Source: Streptacidiphilus fuscans
GTDB lineage: Bacteria; Actinomycetota; Actinomycetes; Streptomycetales; Streptomycetaceae
Assembly: GCF_015690355.1 (NCBI RefSeq)
Contig: NZ_JADPRT010000008.1
Location: 138,908-202,907, forward strand
DNA length: 64,000 bases
Direction of reading: 5' to 3'
Shown here piece by piece: positions 59,725 through 64,000 of the stretch. A program made the position numbers and the translations under genes. Below the pieces are notes generated by a model. The model was not told the origin of the DNA, did not search any database, and saw only the letters and a list, made by a program, of their open reading frames with translations. The first letter of the stretch is position 1, and every line of letters starts with the position of its first letter.

Positions 59725-62348
59725 ACGCGGCACCGTGCACACGGCCGGACTGCACCGGCACGGGAGTCATCGACGCGGACGGCTACTGCACCGAGTGCGG
59801 GCTGGCCCCGCTCCCGGTCGCGACCGGCGTCGGCGGCCGGGCGGGTGGCACGACCGGCGCACCGCCCACGCCCGCCGCGCACACCCCGAGCGGGCCGGGC
59901 GCGCCCTGCGTGCGGCCCGACTGCACCGGCACCGGCGTCATCGACGCCGACGGCTACTGCACCGAGTGCGGCCTGGCACCGATGCCGCAGGGCACCGCGG
60001 CGATCCCGGCGCAGCAGGGCTCGGGCGGCTCGTCCGGCTCGGGCAGCACCTCGCGCAGCACCAGCACGTCCCGCAGTTCGCGCAGCTCCCGTTCCATGTC
60101 CGGGCGTTCGCGGTCCAGCCGGACCGGGCGGTCGACCTCCGTCTCGGTGCGCAGCACCCGCAGCACCAGCCAGGGCACCCGGGGCGCGCTCGGCGCGGGC
60201 CTGGTCACCGTGCCGCCGATCCCGCGTCCGGACCCGCGGACGGCGGTGCTGCAGAACCCGGAGGTGCCGGAGCGCAAGCGGTTCTGCTCCAAGTGCGAGT
60301 CTCCGGTGGGCCGTTCCCGCAACGGCACGCCCGGCCGCACCGAGGGCTTCTGCGCCAAGTGCGGCACCGAGTACTCGTTCACCCCGAAGCTCTTCGCCGG
60401 GGACCTGGTCGGCGGGCAGTACGAGGTGGTCGGCTGCCTCGCGCACGGCGGTCTGGGCTGGATCTACCTCGGCATCGACCGGCGCGTCAACGACCGCTGG
60501 ATCGTGCTGAAGGGCCTGCTCGACACCGGTGACGAGGAGGCGCTCGCGGTCGCCATCGCCGAGCGCCGCTACCTGGCCGAGGTGGACCACCCGAACCTGG
60601 TCCGCATCATCAACTTCGTCGAGCACCCGGACGCCCGCAAGGGCACCCGTGACGGCTACATCGTCATGGAGTACGTCGGCGGCAAGTCGCTCAAGGACAT
60701 CGCCGACGCCCGCCGCACGCCGGACGGCCGCCGCGAGCCGCTGCCGGTCGAACAGGCCATGGCCTACGCGCTGGAGGCGCTGCCCGCGCTCGGCTACCTG
60801 CACAGCCGGGGCCTGATCTACTGCGACTTCAAGCTGGACAACGTGATCCAGTCCGAGGACCAGCTGAAGATCATCGACATGGGCGCGGTCCGCCGCCAGG
60901 ACGACGACGGCGCGATCTACGGCACCATCGGCTACCAGGCGCCGGAGATAGCCACGGACGGCGTCTCGCCCGCGTCCGACCTCTACACGGTCGCGCGGGC
61001 GCTGGCGGTCATGTCCTTCGACTTCCAGGGCTACTCCACCGTCTACCGGGACTCGCTGCCGGGGCCGGAGGAGGTCGAGGTCTTCGACCGCTACGAGTCG
61101 TACTACCGGCTGCTGGTCCGCGCGACCGACGCCGACCCGGGCCGCCGGTTCGCCTCCGCGCAGGAGATGGCCGAGCAGCTGACCGGCGTGCTGCGCGAGG
61201 TGCTGGCGCTCCAGGACGGCAGAGCGCGTCCGGCACTGTCCACCCTCTTCGGCCCGGAACTGCGGGTCGTGGACACCGAGTTGCTGCACGCGGAGCTGGG
61301 CGCGCCCGACTCGCTGCGCGGCGGACGGAAGGGCAAGGGCAAGGGCGCGGCGGCGCTCCCGGCCGCCGTCACGGCGAGCCCGGGCACCGCGCCGCAGGTG
61401 CTGCCGCTGGACACCCGGGCTGCGGCGCTGGCGCTGCCGGTGCCGCGGATCGACCCGGGCGACCCCAACGCCGGCTTCCTGGCCGCGCTGATGGCGACCG
61501 CACCGGCCGAGGTGCTGGCCGCCCTTCAGGCCGCGCCGGTCAACTCGGTCGAGCTGCGGCTGCGCGGCCTGCGCGCACTGATCGAGCTGGGCGACCTGAC
61601 GGCCGTTCAGACCGCACTGGCCGAGCTGTTCGTGGACTTCCCCGACGACTGGCGGGTCGTCTGGTACCGGGGCCTGGCCGCCCTGGTCGCCTCCGCCCAG
61701 CCGAACGGCCCCGAGACGCGGGCCTCGTTGCAGACGGCCGCCGAGGCCTTCGACGCGGTCTACGACGCCTTCCCCGGCGAGGCCGCGCCCAAGCTGGCGC
61801 TCGGCGTCTGCGCCGAGGCGCTCGGCGAGCGCGAGGACGCGGCCGAGTTCTACCGGCTGGTCTGGACGACCGACCGCGCCTACGTCAGCGCGGCGTTCGG
61901 GCTGGCCCGGGTGCTGCTCGCCGCCGGCGACCGGGTCGGGGCGGTGGCCGCCCTGGAGTCGGTGCCCGAGGCGTCCACGCACTACGTCGCCGCGCGCGTC
62001 GCATCCGTCCGGGCCCGGCTGCGTGACCGCGCGGCGCAGGAGCCGCTCCGCGAGGACCTGGACGCGTGCTCGCGCCAGCTGACCGGGCTGGGCCTCGACG
62101 CGCGCCGCCGCGAGGAGTTGACCGTCGAGGTGCTGGGCAAGGCGCTCGGCTGGGTCCTCGCGGGACGACCCGACGGTCCGGCGGGCGCCGGGCCGGTGGA
62201 CCTGCTGGGCCACTCCGCCGAGGAGCGCGACCTGCGCTTCGCGCTGGAGCAGTCCTACCGGGTTCTGGCACGACTGTCCGACAGCGCCGACCAGCGCATC
62301 GCATGGGTGGAGCGGGCCAACCGCACCCGCCCCAGGACCTGGGTGTGA
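59721..62348 (+). CDS. pknG: PknG-like serine/threonine protein kinase
   Basis: 875 residues. N-terminal: two near-identical zinc-ribbon motifs CxRPDCTGTGVIDADGYC with a following CG (Cys6/11/23/26 and Cys63/68/80/83), a Ser/Arg-rich linker, and the PknG rubredoxin (FCSKCESPVG and FCAKCGTEYSF, about 188-222). Kinase domain from about 227: Lys264 (VLKG), catalytic loop YCDFKLDNVI (Asp369), IDMGAV in place of DFG. The C-terminal third is TPR-like. PknG phosphorylates FHA proteins of the GarA type to control glutamate and TCA-cycle flux. Cytoplasmic. ATG 59721 is 9 nt after AGGGGG. Confidence 0.92.
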   Translation: MNAAPCTRPDCTGTGVIDADGYCTECGLAPLPVATGVGGRAGGTTGAPPTPAAHTPSGPGAPCVRPDCTGTGVIDADGYCTECGLAPMPQGTAAIPAQQGSGGSSGSGSTSRSTSTSRSSRSSRSMSGRSRSSRTGRSTSVSVRSTRSTSQGTRGALGAGLVTVPPIPRPDPRTAVLQNPEVPERKRFCSKCESPVGRSRNGTPGRTEGFCAKCGTEYSFTPKLFAGDLVGGQYEVVGCLAHGGLGWIYLGIDRRVNDRWIVLKGLLDTGDEEALAVAIAERRYLAEVDHPNLVRIINFVEHPDARKGTRDGYIVMEYVGGKSLKDIADARRTPDGRREPLPVEQAMAYALEALPALGYLHSRGLIYCDFKLDNVIQSEDQLKIIDMGAVRRQDDDGAIYGTIGYQAPEIATDGVSPASDLYTVARALAVMSFDFQGYSTVYRDSLPGPEEVEVFDRYESYYRLLVRATDADPGRRFASAQEMAEQLTGVLREVLALQDGRARPALSTLFGPELRVVDTELLHAELGAPDSLRGGRKGKGKGAAALPAAVTASPGTAPQVLPLDTRAAALALPVPRIDPGDPNAGFLAALMATAPAEVLAALQAAPVNSVELRLRGLRALIELGDLTAVQTALAELFVDFPDDWRVVWYRGLAALVASAQPNGPETRASLQTAAEAFDAVYDAFPGEAAPKLALGVCAEALGEREDAAEFYRLVWTTDRAYVSAAFGLARVLLAAGDRVGAVAALESVPEASTHYVAARVASVRARLRDRAAQEPLREDLDACSRQLTGLGLDARRREELTVEVLGKALGWVLAGRPDGPAGAGPVDLLGHSAEERDLRFALEQSYRVLARLSDSADQRIAWVERANRTRPRTWV

Positions 62349-62358
62349 GAGATCAGGC

Positions 62359-63891
62359 ATGGACCAACTGACGCTTTCCTGCCCGCGCTGCGCCCAGCCG
62401 GTCGCTGAGGGCGACCTGTTCTGCGAGGAGTGCGGCACGGACCTCGTCGCCGCGCGCGGGGGCGCGGTCACCGACCCGCGCGGGGCGGTGGCGGCTCCGG
62501 CAGTACCGGCGGCCGTCCCCGCTCCCGCCCCGCCGCCCGCGCCCGCGTGGCCGGTCGCGCCCCACAGCGCGGACGAGCACGGCCCCGAGCACTGGGACGA
62601 CCTCCCGGCCGGTCACGGCGCCGACGGCTCGGGCGGCTCGGCCGGCAGGGGCAACTCGGGCGGCTCCGACGGCTCGGGCGACGACTTCGCCCTGGGCGGG
62701 CCCGGCGGCTCCGGCACGTCCGCCCCGGCTGCGGCTCCGGCCACCGCCGGTCCCGGGACCGGCGGGCCCACCACTACCGGTACGGGCCAGACCGGCGACT
62801 TCGTGCTCGCCGCGCCGCTGCTCGCCACCGAGCTGCCCGACGCGTCCGGCGAGGACGACGCGCCCCGCCCGGTCCACCCCGCCGTCGAGCCGCGCATCGG
62901 CACGCCCGCCGTGCCGGACACCCGGCTCTGCGTCGGCTGCGGGGCGCAGCGGATCGACAGCGACGGCTACTGCGAGCTCTGCGGTCGCGCCCAGCCGCGT
63001 CCGCGGGACCACCAGGAGCGGGCGCTGGCAAGCGTCTGCGGCGTCAGCGACCGGGGCCACCGGCACCACCGCAACGAGGACGCCTTCGCGGTCGCCGCGA
63101 CCTCGCGTCCGGACGGCGGGCCCGCCGTGGTCGCGGTGGTCTGCGACGGGGTCTCCTCGGCGACCCGACCTGACGAGGCGTCACAAGCCGCCGCCGACTG
63201 CGCCAGTGAGTCGCTGCTGGAGCAACTGGAGTCCGGCGTCGCGCCGGAGACGGCCATGCACACCGCCATCCTCGCCGCCGCTGAGCGGGTGGACCGGCTG
63301 GCGGAGGAGTTCGAGCGCGAGCCCAGTCGCAACTCGCCCGCCTGCACCATCGTCAGCGCCATCGCCACCGACGGCCAGGTGACCCTCGGCTGGGTCGGCG
63401 ACAGCCGCGGCTACTGGTTCCCCGACGACCGGTCCCGCTCGGTCCGGCTCACCGTGGACGACTCCTGGGCGACCCGGATGGTCGCTGCCGGGCTGATGTC
63501 CGAGGCGGAGGCCTTCGCCGACCCGCGTGCCCACGCGATCACCGGCTGGCTCGGCGCCGACGCCGTCGAGGTCGAGCCGCACACCCTGAGCTTCGCCCCG
63601 GACGCCCCCGGCATCGTGCTGATCTGCACCGACGGCCTGTGGAACTACTCCGAGGCCGCGCCCGACCTGGCCAAGATCGTCCCGCCGGACGCGCGGACGC
63701 GTCCGCTGGAGGCGGCGCAGACGCTGGTCCGCTACGCCTGCGACCGGGGCGGCCACGACAACGTGACCGTCGCCGTGCTGCCGATGCAGCCCACGCCGCC
63801 GCGCCCCGAGGTCGAACCGGACCACGCTCCGACGCTGGTCCCCGGACGTCTTGACGTACCCACCATTCAGCTACGCGAGGGGGAGAGCTGA
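62359..63891 (+). CDS. PP2C-type Ser/Thr phosphatase with two zinc ribbons
   Basis: 510 residues. An N-terminal ribbon (Cys8, 11, 22, 25), a 160-residue Gly/Pro/Ala linker, a second ribbon CVGCGAQRIDSDGYC (Cys191, 194, 205, 208), then a PPM domain (about 217-485) with NEDAFAV, VVCDGVSSATRPDE, GWVGDSRGYW, ICTDGLWNY and GGHDNVTVAV supplying metal-binding aspartates. It is 10 bases after pknG and likely reverses that kinase's phosphorylations. The second ribbon resembles those of the kinase. Confidence 0.9.
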   Translation: MDQLTLSCPRCAQPVAEGDLFCEECGTDLVAARGGAVTDPRGAVAAPAVPAAVPAPAPPPAPAWPVAPHSADEHGPEHWDDLPAGHGADGSGGSAGRGNSGGSDGSGDDFALGGPGGSGTSAPAAAPATAGPGTGGPTTTGTGQTGDFVLAAPLLATELPDASGEDDAPRPVHPAVEPRIGTPAVPDTRLCVGCGAQRIDSDGYCELCGRAQPRPRDHQERALASVCGVSDRGHRHHRNEDAFAVAATSRPDGGPAVVAVVCDGVSSATRPDEASQAAADCASESLLEQLESGVAPETAMHTAILAAAERVDRLAEEFEREPSRNSPACTIVSAIATDGQVTLGWVGDSRGYWFPDDRSRSVRLTVDDSWATRMVAAGLMSEAEAFADPRAHAITGWLGADAVEVEPHTLSFAPDAPGIVLICTDGLWNYSEAAPDLAKIVPPDARTRPLEAAQTLVRYACDRGGHDNVTVAVLPMQPTPPRPEVEPDHAPTLVPGRLDVPTIQLREGES

Positions 63892-63895
63892 CGCC

Positions 63896-64000
63896 ATGCC
63901 TGCCAACTTCACCAAGTCCAACCTTCCGCAGTTCTCGGTCGACATCTTCCAGAACGAGTACCTGGCGCAGGGCGCGAACGAGGTCAACGCCATCGTCACG
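63896..64000 (+). CDS. VWA-domain protein, 5' part (cut by right edge)
   Basis: 35 codons from ATG after GAGGGGGAGAG. The start MPANFTKSNLPQFSVDIFQN, then EYLAQGANEVNAIVT, matches the beginning of von Willebrand factor A-domain proteins that accompany actinobacterial kinase/phosphatase loci (from memory). It is 4 bases after the phosphatase stop and so in the same operon. Confidence 0.65.
   Translation, partial: MPANFTKSNLPQFSVDIFQNEYLAQGANEVNAIVT

Overview
The window looks like chromosomal DNA of a Streptomycetaceae actinomycete (Streptomyces, Kitasatospora or Streptacidiphilus-like). It has very high GC with strong third-position GC bias, many GTG starts, probable leaderless transcripts, mycothiol-linked proteins (DinB/DUF664, Rv2466c-like) and actinobacterial gene sets (glnX-glnH-pknG, mycosin and WXG proteins, a csn-type chitosan-oligosaccharide operon). 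Family names come from reading the proteins, not from database searches.

Left part (1-15 kb): mostly housekeeping and small accessory genes. These are a membrane protein, Nudix hydrolase, ASCH protein, SpoIIE-type phosphatase, Eis-like acetyltransferase, Fpg/Nei glycosylase, rpiB, bioY, an amino-acid permease, a decayed toxin-antitoxin pair, DinB, a DsbA-like oxidoreductase and aminopeptidase N (pepN copy 1).

Central island (15-30 kb): the least ordinary stretch. Two paralogous membrane-anchored beta-propeller proteins share a conserved upstream block (TACGAT, then a GACTG/CAGTC inverted repeat at a fixed 43 nt from the start). They bracket a toxin cassette: winged-helix protein, SUKH immunity protein, a 1312-residue RHS toxin with an HNH-like tip, and a translationally coupled candidate immunity gene. 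Convergent to this lie a mycosin-like protease and two ESX/WXG-type proteins but no EccC ATPase. The layout suggests a type-VII-linked toxin module using transport parts encoded elsewhere. A second pepN closes the island.

Right of the island (33-46 kb): a PBP4-type peptidase; a VapBC-like pair whose palindromic operator covers the antitoxin start; malQ; a very large GH84-like secreted protein that seems to lack the catalytic Asp-Asp pair; an HNH nuclease; an MscS channel; and a YhgE/ABC-2-like membrane protein behind a palindromic operator. Two copies of a MITE-like intergenic element (about 6.5 kb and 42.5 kb) each abut a stop codon.

46-53 kb is a complete csnR-csnEFG-csnH-csnK-type operon: ROK regulator with its palindromic box, ABC importer, GH4 glycosidase and sugar kinase. 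At 53-55.4 kb are an esterase and a divergent cupin/MarR pair with twin operators. From 55.5 kb to the right edge runs an extended glnX-glnH-unknown-pknG-PP2C-VWA locus, probably for amino-acid sensing and kinase/phosphatase signalling. A new 45-codon ORF is coupled to pknG, and kinase and phosphatase carry matching zinc-ribbon motifs.
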